Shown here: positions 52,335 through 60,904 of the stretch, in pieces
Position numbering within the stretch: position 1 is the stretch's first letter
Layout of the letters: the number at the start of each line of letters is the position of its first letter
DNA from: Kribbella amoyensis
GTDB taxonomy: Bacteria > Actinomycetota > Actinomycetes > Propionibacteriales > Kribbellaceae
Direction of reading: 5' to 3'
Assembly: GCF_007828865.1 (NCBI RefSeq)
Contig: NZ_VIVK01000001.1
Location: 2,790,001 to 2,854,000, forward strand
Length of the DNA stretch: 64,000 bases
Program-made: the position numbers and the translations under genes
Notes under the pieces: generated by a model
What the model saw: the letters and a program-made list of their open reading frames with translations, nothing else
Told to the model about the DNA's origin: nothing
Database searches by the model: none

Positions 52335-52382
52335 TACCCCATGGGGGTATGTCGACACCCCAGAAGTTACCCCCTTGGGGTA
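52335..52382. promoter_or_regulatory. Two CsoR operator palindromes
   Basis: taccccatgggggta (52335-52349) and tacccccttggggta (52368-52382) match the G-tract palindromes bound by actinobacterial CsoR. They are 33 bp apart (three helical turns), upstream of csoR. Confidence 0.85.
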
Positions 52383-52503
52383 TCCAGCGCAAGCCCGCCG
52401 CCCATACCGGGTGGGGGTAATTTCCGGAGCGCCTCCGCGCGGGTCGCGAACAAATCTGTCAGGGTGAGCGTCTTCCAGCGGACAGTGAGCAGGAGGAGGT
52501 GGC

Positions 52504-53436
52504 ATGACGGAGCTGGCGATCAGTACGCGCGGGCTGCGGAAGACGTACCGCACCCGGCGCGGCCGGCGGGTGGTCGCGGTGGAGGGGCTGGATCTCGACG
52601 TACCGGCCGGTGGCGTGCACGGGTTCCTCGGGCCGAACGGCTCGGGCAAGACCACGTCGATCCGGATGCTGCTCGGCCTGGTCCGGGCCGACGCGGGCAC
52701 GATGACCGTGTTCGGCGAGCCGGTTCCGCGGCGGTTGCCGGCGGTGGTGTCCCGTGTCGGCGCGATCGTCGAGTCGCCGAAGTTCTTCCCGGCCTTCACC
52801 GGGCGGAAGAACCTCGAGCTGCTCGCCGACGCGATCGGGGCGCCGCGCGGCCGGGTCGGCGAGGTGCTGGCCGAGACCTCACTGGGGGAGCGCGGCAAGG
52901 ACAAGTTCCGGACCTACTCGCTCGGGATGAAGCAGCGGCTGGCGATCGCGGCGACGCTGCTCAAGAAGCCCGACCTGCTGATCTTCGACGAACCGACGAA
53001 CGGCCTCGACCCGGCCGGGATCCGGGAGATCCGCGAGACCATGCGCGACCTCGGTGCCCAGGGCCGGACCGTGCTGGTGAGCAGCCACATCCTGGCCGAG
53101 GTGGAACAGGTGGCCGACACCGTGTCGATCATCGGCCACGGTCGGCTGCTCGCGTCCGGGACCGTGGCCGAGGTCCTCGGCAGTTCCACCGGCACCACCG
53201 TGAAGGTTGCCGTTGACAACCTTCAGGAGGCGGCCCGGATCCTCACCGAGGCGGGGCTGAAGGTACGGAGCGAGGGCAACCATCTGCTGGTGGACGGCGC
53301 GCAGGAGCCGGCCGAGGTGACCCGGCGGCTGGCGCGGCGCGAGCTGTATGTCTCCGAGCTGGTCCCGGTCCGGGTCGATCTGGAGTCGGTGTTCCTGCAG
53401 CTCACCGCGGACGAGGGTCTCGGAGGTCACCGATGA
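52504..53436 (+). CDS. ABC transporter ATP-binding protein (ABC-2 exporter)
   Basis: A 310-residue ATPase of the multidrug/lantibiotic export class. Walker A GPNGSGKTTS, the signature YSLGMKQRLA, Walker B LLIFDEPTNGLDP and the switch His in VSSHIL are intact. A C-terminal regulatory domain follows residue 220. AGGAGGAGG precedes ATG 52504. The permease gene overlaps its stop (ATGA). Export substrate is unknown. Confidence 0.9.
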   Translation: MTELAISTRGLRKTYRTRRGRRVVAVEGLDLDVPAGGVHGFLGPNGSGKTTSIRMLLGLVRADAGTMTVFGEPVPRRLPAVVSRVGAIVESPKFFPAFTGRKNLELLADAIGAPRGRVGEVLAETSLGERGKDKFRTYSLGMKQRLAIAATLLKKPDLLIFDEPTNGLDPAGIREIRETMRDLGAQGRTVLVSSHILAEVEQVADTVSIIGHGRLLASGTVAEVLGSSTGTTVKVAVDNLQEAARILTEAGLKVRSEGNHLLVDGAQEPAEVTRRLARRELYVSELVPVRVDLESVFLQLTADEGLGGHR

Positions 53437-54422
53437 TCGGGCTGGCCAAGGTCGAGCTGCGGCGGCTGTACGCCCGGCGGCTCACCCTGATCGGAATCGC
53501 CGGCGTCGTGGTGATCGTCGGGCTGCTCCTGTTCGCCACCTGGCGCAGTGCCCGGCCGTTGTCGGACGCCGAACTGCGGACCGCGCAGGCGCAGTTCGAG
53601 ATGGCGCACAAGGACTGGGTCAGCAACGCCGCCGCGAACAAGGCGCAGTGCGAGACCGACTACGCGAACGCGCCGGACCCGAAGCCGGCGATCGAGGAGT
53701 TCTGCTCGTTCCCCGAACCGAAGCCGGCGGACTTCGGCCGGCCCCGGTTCACCTTCGCCGAGACGATGCCGGAGCTGTTGCACGGCTCGTCGTACCTGCT
53801 GGCGGCGGCCGCGTTCCTGATCGGGGCGAGCTTCGTGGGCGCGGAGTTCAGCTCTGGGTCGTTGGGCAACTGGCTCACGTTCGAACCACGGCGGACCCGC
53901 GTCTACGGCAGCAAGCTGCTCGGGATGGTGACCGGCATGGCGCCGTTCCTGGTCGCGGTCCTCGCGGTACTGATCGGTGGCACGGTCCTGATCGTGGAGA
54001 CGGTCGGCAACGGGACAGCGACCTCGGCCGACCAGTGGAACGACCTGCTGGCGACGGCGGTACGGTCGGCCGCGCTCGCCGCGGTCGCGGGTGCGCTGGG
54101 CTGCGTCCTCGGGGTCCTGCTCCGGCACACGGCGGCCGCGATCGGGGTCGCGATGGGGTACGTCGTCCTGGTGGAGGGCGTGTTCGGCGGCTTCCTGACC
54201 AAGGCGCAACCGTGGCTGCTGCGGCTGAACATCGACGCCTGGGTGCAGCACGACACCCGGTACTGGGTGGACAACTGCCAGACCGGGTCCGACGGGATGT
54301 ACACCTGCACGTCGATCGAGAAGACGCTCTCGTTCGAGCACGGCGCCTGGTACCTCGGGGTGCTCGCCGTCGTCCTGGTCCTGCTGGGCGGCGTCGTCTT
54401 CGCTCGCCGCGACGTCAACTAG
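53433..54422 (+). CDS. ABC-2 type permease
   Basis: A 329-residue membrane protein with six predicted helices: one at about 20-38, a large external loop containing paired cysteines (residues 60-105), and five further helices from about 115 to the end. It forms the channel for the preceding ATPase. The second external loop also has a Cys pair (NCQTGSDGMYTC). ATG 53433 overlaps the ATPase stop. Confidence 0.87.
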   Translation: MIGLAKVELRRLYARRLTLIGIAGVVVIVGLLLFATWRSARPLSDAELRTAQAQFEMAHKDWVSNAAANKAQCETDYANAPDPKPAIEEFCSFPEPKPADFGRPRFTFAETMPELLHGSSYLLAAAAFLIGASFVGAEFSSGSLGNWLTFEPRRTRVYGSKLLGMVTGMAPFLVAVLAVLIGGTVLIVETVGNGTATSADQWNDLLATAVRSAALAAVAGALGCVLGVLLRHTAAAIGVAMGYVVLVEGVFGGFLTKAQPWLLRLNIDAWVQHDTRYWVDNCQTGSDGMYTCTSIEKTLSFEHGAWYLGVLAVVLVLLGGVVFARRDVN

Positions 54423-54434
54423 TACCGACGAAAA

Positions 54435-54474
54435 ACGCCGGCCCCTCAGTGGCGAACCACTGCGGGGCCGGCGT
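54435..54474. terminator. Bidirectional terminator, near full-length hairpin
   Basis: acgccggcccc (54435-54445) pairs with ggggccggcgt (54464-54474), and inside it cagtgg-cgaa-ccactg (54447-54462) continues the stem to a GNRA-like loop. It separates the convergent ABC permease and msiK genes. Confidence 0.9.
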
Positions 54475-54490
54475 CACGCGGTGCGGCGGA

Positions 54491-55570
<1,080 letters not shown>

Positions 55571-55700
55571 GACGATTACATCCCTTCACCGGCAGGAACG
55601 TGCCGGACGATCCGTAGTAAAGGCCCCCGGGCGGGGGTGCACACATCCTGACCTGCCCCGCTCGTCCTGACAAGGTGTACGGCGTGTGAAGTGTCCGTAC
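55571..55700 (-). ncRNA. Structured leader of msiK (candidate msiK RNA motif)
   Basis: The stretch upstream of msiK has two strong hairpins, ccggca-ggaacg-tgccgg at 55589-55606 and ccccc-gggc-ggggg at 55624-55637. A conserved RNA motif has been described in the leaders of actinobacterial msiK genes. I cannot compare this leader with the consensus by eye, so the assignment rests on position and hairpins. Confidence 0.4.
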
Positions 55701-55736
55701 TGTTCACGTTGTGGACAGCTCTGAGCGGTCTGAGTC

Positions 55737-55765
55737 TGCAAGATCTTGCAATCTCTTGCTGCAAG
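55737..55765. promoter_or_regulatory. LacI operators in the msiK/LacI divergent region
   Basis: tgcaagatcttgca (55737-55750) is a perfect 14-bp palindrome, followed by cttgc-t-gcaag (55755-55765), another perfect dyad. Both contain the CTTGCA/TGCAAG half-site also present at 40527-40552 and 41699-41705. Confidence 0.7.
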
Positions 55766-55795
55766 AATCAGGGCCGGTAGGTAGGGTGGCACGCC

Positions 55796-56815
55796 GTGAG
55801 CAGCAGAGCGCGGCTGGCGGACATCGCGGCCAAGGCGGGGGTCAGTGAGGCGACGGTCTCGCGGGTGCTGAACGGCAAACCAGGGGTGGCCGAGGACACC
55901 CGGCAGGCGGTCCTGACCGCGCTGGACGTGCTCGGCTTCGAGCGGCCGACCCGGTTGCGGCGCCGCTCGGCCGGCCTGATCGGGCTGGTGATGCCGGAGC
56001 TGATCAACCCGATCTTTCCCGCGTTCGCGCAGGTGATCGAGTCCGCCCTGTCCCAGCGCGGCTTCACCCCGGTGCTGTGTACCCAGTCCCCGGCCGGTGC
56101 GACCGAGGAGGAGTACGTCGAGATGCTGCTCGAACGCGGCGTCTCCGGCATCATCTTCGTCTCCGGCCTGCACGCGGACACCGGCGCCGACCACGCCGGG
56201 TACCAGGCCCTGGTCGAGCGGAACCTGCCGGTGGTGTTCGTGAACGGCTGGCTGCCCGGGGTGGAGGCGCCCTTCATCTCCTCCGACGAGTCGGCCGCGA
56301 CCGAGCTGGCCGTGTCCCACCTGGTCGCGCTCGGGCACCGGCGGATCGGGTTCGCCTCCGGGCCGGAGCGGTTCATCGTGGTGCAGCGCAAGCTGGCCGG
56401 GTTCCGGACCGCCATGAAGGCGCAGCTCGGGTTGTCCGACACGGACGTGGACGAGCTGACCGAACTGAGCATGTTCGGCGTGGAAGGCGGGGCGGCCGCG
56501 GCCCAGCGGTTGCTCGACGCCGGCGTGACCGCGCTCGTCTGCGGCTCCGACATGATGGCGCTCGGCGTGATCCGCGCGGTCCGCCGGCGCGGCCTGTCGG
56601 TCCCGGCCGACGTCTCCGTGGTCGGCTACGACGACGCCCCGATGATGGAGTTCACCGACCCGCCGATGACCACGGTCCGCCAGCCGGTCCAGGCGATGGC
56701 CCTGGCCGCGGTCCAGTCCCTCCTCGAAGAGGTCCGCGGCCACGCGACCCCGCACACGGAGTTCCTCTTCCGCCCCGAACTCGTCGTCCGCGGCACGACC
56801 GGCCCGGTCCGCTGA
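55796..56815 (+). CDS. LacI-family regulator divergent from msiK
   Basis: A 339-residue LacI regulator. The helix-turn-helix ARLADIAAKAGVSEATVSRVLNGKPGVAEDTRQAV closely matches the regulator at 40575, and the core ends in VVGYDDAPMMEFTDPPMTTVRQP. It is divergent from msiK across palindromic operators, so it probably controls msiK, itself, or both. GTG 55796 is the likely start, with a weak ribosome binding site. The effector is likely a disaccharide. Confidence 0.9.
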   Translation: MSSRARLADIAAKAGVSEATVSRVLNGKPGVAEDTRQAVLTALDVLGFERPTRLRRRSAGLIGLVMPELINPIFPAFAQVIESALSQRGFTPVLCTQSPAGATEEEYVEMLLERGVSGIIFVSGLHADTGADHAGYQALVERNLPVVFVNGWLPGVEAPFISSDESAATELAVSHLVALGHRRIGFASGPERFIVVQRKLAGFRTAMKAQLGLSDTDVDELTELSMFGVEGGAAAAQRLLDAGVTALVCGSDMMALGVIRAVRRRGLSVPADVSVVGYDDAPMMEFTDPPMTTVRQPVQAMALAAVQSLLEEVRGHATPHTEFLFRPELVVRGTTGPVR

Positions 56816-56821
56816 CCCGGT

Positions 56822-56856
56822 GACGGACGTGCCCGGGGGCGGGAGGCACGTCCGTC
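56822..56856. terminator. Terminator after LacI gene
   Basis: Perfect 12-bp stem gacggacgtgcc (56822-56833) and ggcacgtccgtc (56845-56856) with an 11-nt loop, in the convergent gap between the LacI and snapalysin genes. Confidence 0.85.
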
Positions 56857-56952
56857 GGTCGGAGGGGCGGGAGTGGTGCGGTGGAACCGACTCCGGCCCG
56901 GAACCGTCCCCTGCCGGGCGGTCCCGAGCCGGAGGCTTGGGTCAGCTCGGGA

Positions 56953-57612
56953 TCAGCGCTTGGTGAAGCCGTTCGCCCAGAGCTGGTCGACGCGGGCGCG
57001 CTCGTTGGCGTCCGGGTTCGGGTTGGTGCAGGACGGGCCGGGGCCGCCGCCGGACATCAGCTCGGAGCACGGGCCGGTGTAGTGGTCCGGCAGGCCGAGG
57101 ACGTGACCGGTCTCGTGCGCGGTGATCCGGAGCGGGTCGTACTGCTGGGCCTGCGCGTAGTCCAGGAAGATGTACCCGCGGCCGTGGCCGTCGGTGGACG
57201 CGTACGAACCGCGCGGGTCGTTGCCCTCGGTGTAGTAGAAGTCGTAGTTGCTGCCCTCGACGAGGGTCACGTTGCCGACCGAGGAGTTCCAGATCGACGT
57301 GCTGCCGCTGATCTGGGACGCGAAGGTCGGGGCGTCGACGGCGTAGGTGACCGTGACGGCGTCGAGCTTCTGGCCGGCCTTCGCCGCCTTGGCCTGCTTC
57401 GCCTTGGCCGACTTCAGCACGGCTTGGTAGAACGCCTTGGTGGCGGCCTCGTCCTGCGGCGACCCGGTGTACGCGGCGATCGAGGACGGGGTGGAGGTGG
57501 CGGGGGCCTCGGCCGCCGGGGTCTGGGCGGCAGAGGTGGCGGCGAAGGCGGGGACGGCCAGCGCCGCTGCGGCCAGACCGGCCAGCGAGCTCAGGATACG
57601 GCGATGCGACAT
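56953..57612 (-). CDS. Snapalysin-type secreted zinc protease
   Basis: A 219-residue small neutral protease of the M7 (snapalysin) family. The signal peptide (about 1-30) and propeptide (to about 80) precede the catalytic domain with [12 protein letters not shown]: His166, Glu167, His170 and Asp176 as third zinc ligand, the distinctive M7 signature. ATG 57612 follows GTGAGG. In Streptomyces, snpA is flanked by a LysR activator; here the neighbour is soxR and no such regulator is present. Confidence 0.92.
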   Translation of the reverse strand: MSHRRILSSLAGLAAAALAVPAFAATSAAQTPAAEAPATSTPSSIAAYTGSPQDEAATKAFYQAVLKSAKAKQAKAAKAGQKLDAVTVTYAVDAPTFASQISGSTSIWNSSVGNVTLVEGSNYDFYYTEGNDPRGSYASTDGHGRGYIFLDYAQAQQYDPLRITAHETGHVLGLPDHYTGPCSELMSGGGPGPSCTNPNPDANERARVDQLWANGFTKR

Positions 57613-57725
57613 GGAGGGCCTCACTCCGGATCTGTGGCGGAAAGCGACCAGCGGATTACTGGGCGCTACAGATCGCCGATGGTGCCAAGCCAGGCCGGGC
57701 GGCGTCAGCAGATCGCGCGAAACTC

Positions 57726-57775
57726 GGGGGTTAACCCGCGTTCGGCGCGAGCCGTTCTATGACACTCATAACTCG
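57726..57775 (-). promoter_or_regulatory. Snapalysin upstream elements shared with serine proteases
   Basis: ctatgacactcataactcg (57757-57775) is nearly the same as 29969-29987 (flanks of 6 and 9 bases identical). gggggttaacccgcg (57726-57740) is the counterpart of the GGnTAnCC element of the serine proteases, in the same order. The first element overlaps the 3' end of soxR. Confidence 0.45.
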
Positions 57776-58242
57776 CCGGGTATGCCGACGTTCAGGATGC
57801 GGGCACCGGGTCCACGCTCGGCCAGCCGGTCCGCCTTGTTGTAGAGATTGCACCGCTGCAGGCTCAGGCAGCCGCAGCCGATACAACCGTCCAGGTCGTC
57901 GCGCAGCCGCTCGAGCTCGGTGATCCGCTGGTCCAGCCGGCTCCGCCAGGACTTCGACAGCCGGGCCCAGTCGGCGCGGGTCGGGGTCCGGTCGTCCGGC
58001 AGCGAGTCCAGCGCCTGCTTGATCTCGGCCAGCGCCAGCCCGACCCGCTGGGCCGCCTGCACGAACGCGATCCGCCGCAACGTGCTGCGCTGGTACTGCC
58101 GCTGGTTCCCCGACGTGCGCCGGGAGGCGATCAGGCCCTGGTCCTCGTAGAACCGCAGCGCCGACGCGGCCACCCCGGATCGGCCGGCGATCTCCCCGAT
58201 CGAGAGCCAGTGATCCTTGCTGGGAACGTTTTCCTGCGCCAT
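57766..58242 (-). CDS. soxR: Redox-sensitive MerR-family regulator SoxR
   Basis: A 158-residue SoxR. The MerR helix-turn-helix is SIGEIAGRSGVAASALRFYEDQGLI, followed by a dimerisation helix and the [2Fe-2S] cluster motif Cys120-X2-Cys123-X-Cys125-X5-Cys131. In actinobacteria SoxR usually responds to redox-active metabolites and not to superoxide. The gene is upstream of snapalysin but separated from it by what looks like a separate promoter region. No divergent target gene is apparent. Confidence 0.93.
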   Translation of the reverse strand: MAQENVPSKDHWLSIGEIAGRSGVAASALRFYEDQGLIASRRTSGNQRQYQRSTLRRIAFVQAAQRVGLALAEIKQALDSLPDDRTPTRADWARLSKSWRSRLDQRITELERLRDDLDGCIGCGCLSLQRCNLYNKADRLAERGPGARILNVGIPGEL

Positions 58243-58381
58243 ACCGCCACCCTAGGACGGCCGGACAAGACCTGAAGCGAGCTTGAAGATCGGCGCGACG
58301 GCCGGGCGGACGTGGTACGGGTCACACGGCCGGGTCTTGTGCAGGGGGCCGTCCGTGGTCAAGGGCCGCGCCGGCTCGGGG

Positions 58382-58614
58382 TATACTTTTCGGGTCGGTG
58401 CGCGAGTCGCGTCACCAGAGATTTTCCCAGGCGCTCCGACCCGTCGGTTTCAGCATCCGGCTGATGTTCCCCGACGACATGGGTGCAACGCGATAGCACC
58501 CGCAGGTCGATGCCAATCTCCTGCCCTGTTCGTTCGACCGGCCATGTTTCGTGGCCGGTGCTCGTGTGTGGGCGCCGATCCGGCATCGGGCCGTGACGTT
58601 GAGAGAGAGTTTGC
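58382..58614 (+). promoter_or_regulatory. Promoter and long leader of the DEAD-box helicase
   Basis: The 372-bp stretch between soxR and the helicase gene holds no credible gene. TATACT (58382-58387) is a good -10, with gtcaag 18 bp upstream as a weak -35. Transcription from there gives a leader of about 220 nt. accggcca (58537-58544) and tggccggt (58552-58559) form an 8-bp hairpin about 55 nt before the start. Long regulated leaders are common for cold-shock helicase genes. Confidence 0.5.
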
Positions 58615-60735
58615 GTGTCCCAGCACGACCAGGAGCAGTACCAGTCGGCCGACGGCACCGGGGCCGACGGCCGGGTGAAGAAGCCGCGGCACAAGAAGTT
58701 CCAGACCCAGTCCTACGGCGAGCGGATGGCCGCCGCCGCGGCTGCCGAGCCCCAGGCGCGCGGTGACGTGCGCGACGACACCGTCCGCGGCGACCGCCGG
58801 GGCGGACCCAGCCAGTACTCCGACCGGGGATCCCGGGACGGCAAGAGCTACGACCGCCGCGACAACGGCTACGACCGGCGCGGCGACCGCCCGGTGAAGG
58901 GCTACCGCGCCGAGCGCGCGAACTCCTCCGGCGACCGCGGGTACCAGCGCGACGACCGTGGGTACCAGCGCACCGACCGTCCGGCGTACCAGCGCGACGA
59001 CCGTGGCTCCAACGGCCGCGACGACCGTCGTAGCTTCAACCGGGACGACCGCGGTGGGTACCAGCGCGACGACCGTCGTAGCTTCAACCGCGACGACCGG
59101 CCGGGGTACCAGCGGGACGACCGCCGGAGCTTCAACCGGGACGACCGCGGTGGGTACCAGCGCAGCGACCGTCCGGCGTACCAGCGCGACGACCGTGGCT
59201 CCAACGGCCGCGACGACCGCAAGACCTACAACCGCGACGACCGCCGCAGCTTCGGCCGCGACGACCGGCCGGGGTACCAGCGCGACGACCGCCGCAGCTT
59301 CAACCGGGACGACCGGCGGGACGAGCGTCCGGCGCCGGTGCGTGACGAGCAGCCGGTCGACCTCGGCGAAGTTGCTGAGGGCAACAAGTTCGCCGAGCTC
59401 GGGCTGGCGCCGCGGCTGGTGCAGCGGCTGGCCCGGGACGGCATCACCTCGCCGTTCCCGATCCAGGCCGCCACCATCCCGGACGCGCTGGCCGGCAAGG
59501 ACGTGCTCGGCCGCGGCCAGACCGGGTCCGGGAAGACGCTGGGCTTCGGCCTGCCGACGCTGATGCGGCTGGCCGGTGGCCGGACCGAGTCGCGCCGGCC
59601 GCGGGGCGTGGTGCTGGTGCCGACGCGTGAGCTGGCGATGCAGGTGCACGACGCGCTCGAGCCGCTCGCGCACGTGATGAACGTGTCGATCAAGCTGATC
59701 GCCGGCGGCCTGCCGTACCCGAAGCAGATCGACGCGCTCCGGCGCGGGGTCGACCTGCTGATCGCGACGCCGGGCCGGCTGATCGACCTGTGCGAGCAGG
59801 GCGCGGCCGACCTCGGTGCGGTAGAGGTGGCCGTCCTCGACGAGGCCGACCACATGTGCGACATGGGCTTCATGCCGGCCGTCACCACGCTGCTCGACAT
59901 GACCCCGGCGGAGGGCCAGCGGCTGCTGTTCTCGGCGACCCTGGACAACGACGTCGACACCATCGTGAAGACGTACCTGAAGGACCCGGTCGTGCACTCG
60001 ACCGACGCGGCGCAGGCCGCGGTCACCACGATGGAGCACCACCTGCTCGTCATCGAGCCGGGGCACAAGCAGTCGCTGACGGCCGAGCTGGCCAGCCGCG
60101 ACGGCCGCACCATCGTCTTCGTCCGGACCAAGCTGGGCGCCGATCGCGTCGCCACCCAGTTGCGGGACCGCGGCGTGATGGCGGCCGCGTTGCACGGCGG
60201 CCTGACCCAGGGTGCGCGGAACCGGACGCTGGACCAGTTCAAGGACGGGTTGGTACCGGTGCTCGTGGCCACGGACGTCGCGGCCCGCGGCATCCACGTC
60301 GACGACGTCGGCCTGGTCGTCCAGGCGGACCCGGCGGCGGACCACAAGGACTACCTGCACCGGGCCGGCCGGACCGCGCGGGCCGGTGGCAAGGGTGCCG
60401 TGGTCACGCTCGTCCTGCCGCACCAGCGGCGCGGGATGATCCGGCTGGCCGAGTCCGCCGGGGTCGAGGCCTCGCCGGTCCGGGCCCGTCCGGGCGACCA
60501 CCTGGTGACCGAGCTGACCGGTGGCAGCAAGCCGTCCGGTACGCCGGTGACGTTGCCTCCGGCCCCTAAGCCGAAGAGCTTCGGCAAGGGCGGCAAGCGG
60601 TTCGGCAGCGGCCGTCCGGGCGGTCGCAGCTTCGAGGGCCGGGGCGGCGACCGGCGCAGGTCGGACCGCGGTGGCTACGGCCAGCGCCGCGACAACAACC
60701 GTTCCGACGGCGGCAGCCGCTCCTACCAGCGCTAA
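58615..60735 (+). CDS. DEAD-box RNA helicase with charged repeat N-terminus
   Basis: A 706-residue ATP-dependent RNA helicase. Residues 1-240 are disordered, with DDR-rich repeats. The core follows: Q-motif FAELGLAPRLVQRLARDGITSPFPIQ, Walker A GQTGSGKT (about 302), PTRELA, DEAD in VAVLDEADHMCDMGF (about 408), SAT, TDVAARGIHVDDV and HRAGRTARAG. The C-terminal tail is Arg/Gly-rich. GTG 58615 follows GAGAGAG. It probably acts in ribosome assembly or mRNA turnover at low temperature. Confidence 0.92.
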   Translation: MSQHDQEQYQSADGTGADGRVKKPRHKKFQTQSYGERMAAAAAAEPQARGDVRDDTVRGDRRGGPSQYSDRGSRDGKSYDRRDNGYDRRGDRPVKGYRAERANSSGDRGYQRDDRGYQRTDRPAYQRDDRGSNGRDDRRSFNRDDRGGYQRDDRRSFNRDDRPGYQRDDRRSFNRDDRGGYQRSDRPAYQRDDRGSNGRDDRKTYNRDDRRSFGRDDRPGYQRDDRRSFNRDDRRDERPAPVRDEQPVDLGEVAEGNKFAELGLAPRLVQRLARDGITSPFPIQAATIPDALAGKDVLGRGQTGSGKTLGFGLPTLMRLAGGRTESRRPRGVVLVPTRELAMQVHDALEPLAHVMNVSIKLIAGGLPYPKQIDALRRGVDLLIATPGRLIDLCEQGAADLGAVEVAVLDEADHMCDMGFMPAVTTLLDMTPAEGQRLLFSATLDNDVDTIVKTYLKDPVVHSTDAAQAAVTTMEHHLLVIEPGHKQSLTAELASRDGRTIVFVRTKLGADRVATQLRDRGVMAAALHGGLTQGARNRTLDQFKDGLVPVLVATDVAARGIHVDDVGLVVQADPAADHKDYLHRAGRTARAGGKGAVVTLVLPHQRRGMIRLAESAGVEASPVRARPGDHLVTELTGGSKPSGTPVTLPPAPKPKSFGKGGKRFGSGRPGGRSFEGRGGDRRRSDRGGYGQRRDNNRSDGGSRSYQR
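58930..59320. repeat. Tandem coding repeats of YQRDDR / SFNRDDR units
   Basis: Within the helicase N-terminus, units of 18-27 bp encoding RGYQRDDR, RSFNRDDR, GSNGRDDR and variants alternate about 15 times. Every unit contains a DDR triplet, giving an alternating-charge segment rich in Arg, Asp, Tyr and Asn. Confidence 0.8.
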
Positions 60736-60767
60736 GCATTAGCCAGTTCCCGCCGACACACGGCAAC

Positions 60768-60856
60768 CATCTCAGGGGTTAACCCACGAAGGCAGGGGTT
60801 GGCCCACCGAAATCCGGTGGGCCAACCCGCAAGTCCTTGGGTTAACCCCTGAGATG
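60768..60856. terminator. Large nested inverted repeat between convergent genes
   Basis: Outer arms of 19 bp, catctcaggggttaaccca (60768-60786) and its exact complement (60838-60856), enclose inner arms of 14 bp, gggttggcccaccg (60796-60809) and cggtgggccaaccc (60815-60828), with a 5-nt loop. It lies between the helicase and SelA-like genes and would terminate in both directions, though its size exceeds a simple terminator. Confidence 0.7.
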
Positions 60857-60904
60857 CGTCTGCGGGGGCGGGGCGGGGCGGCCGGGGCGGGGAGGGGGAG
60901 GGGG

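Noticed and set aside
52312..52392. An N-terminal extension of CsoR
   Set aside because: It would translate across the two operator palindromes; ATG 52311 has a good ribosome binding site and gives the standard length.
58930..59320. CRISPR-like regular repeats
   Set aside because: The repeats are in frame, of variable length, have no unique spacers and encode part of an RNA helicase.
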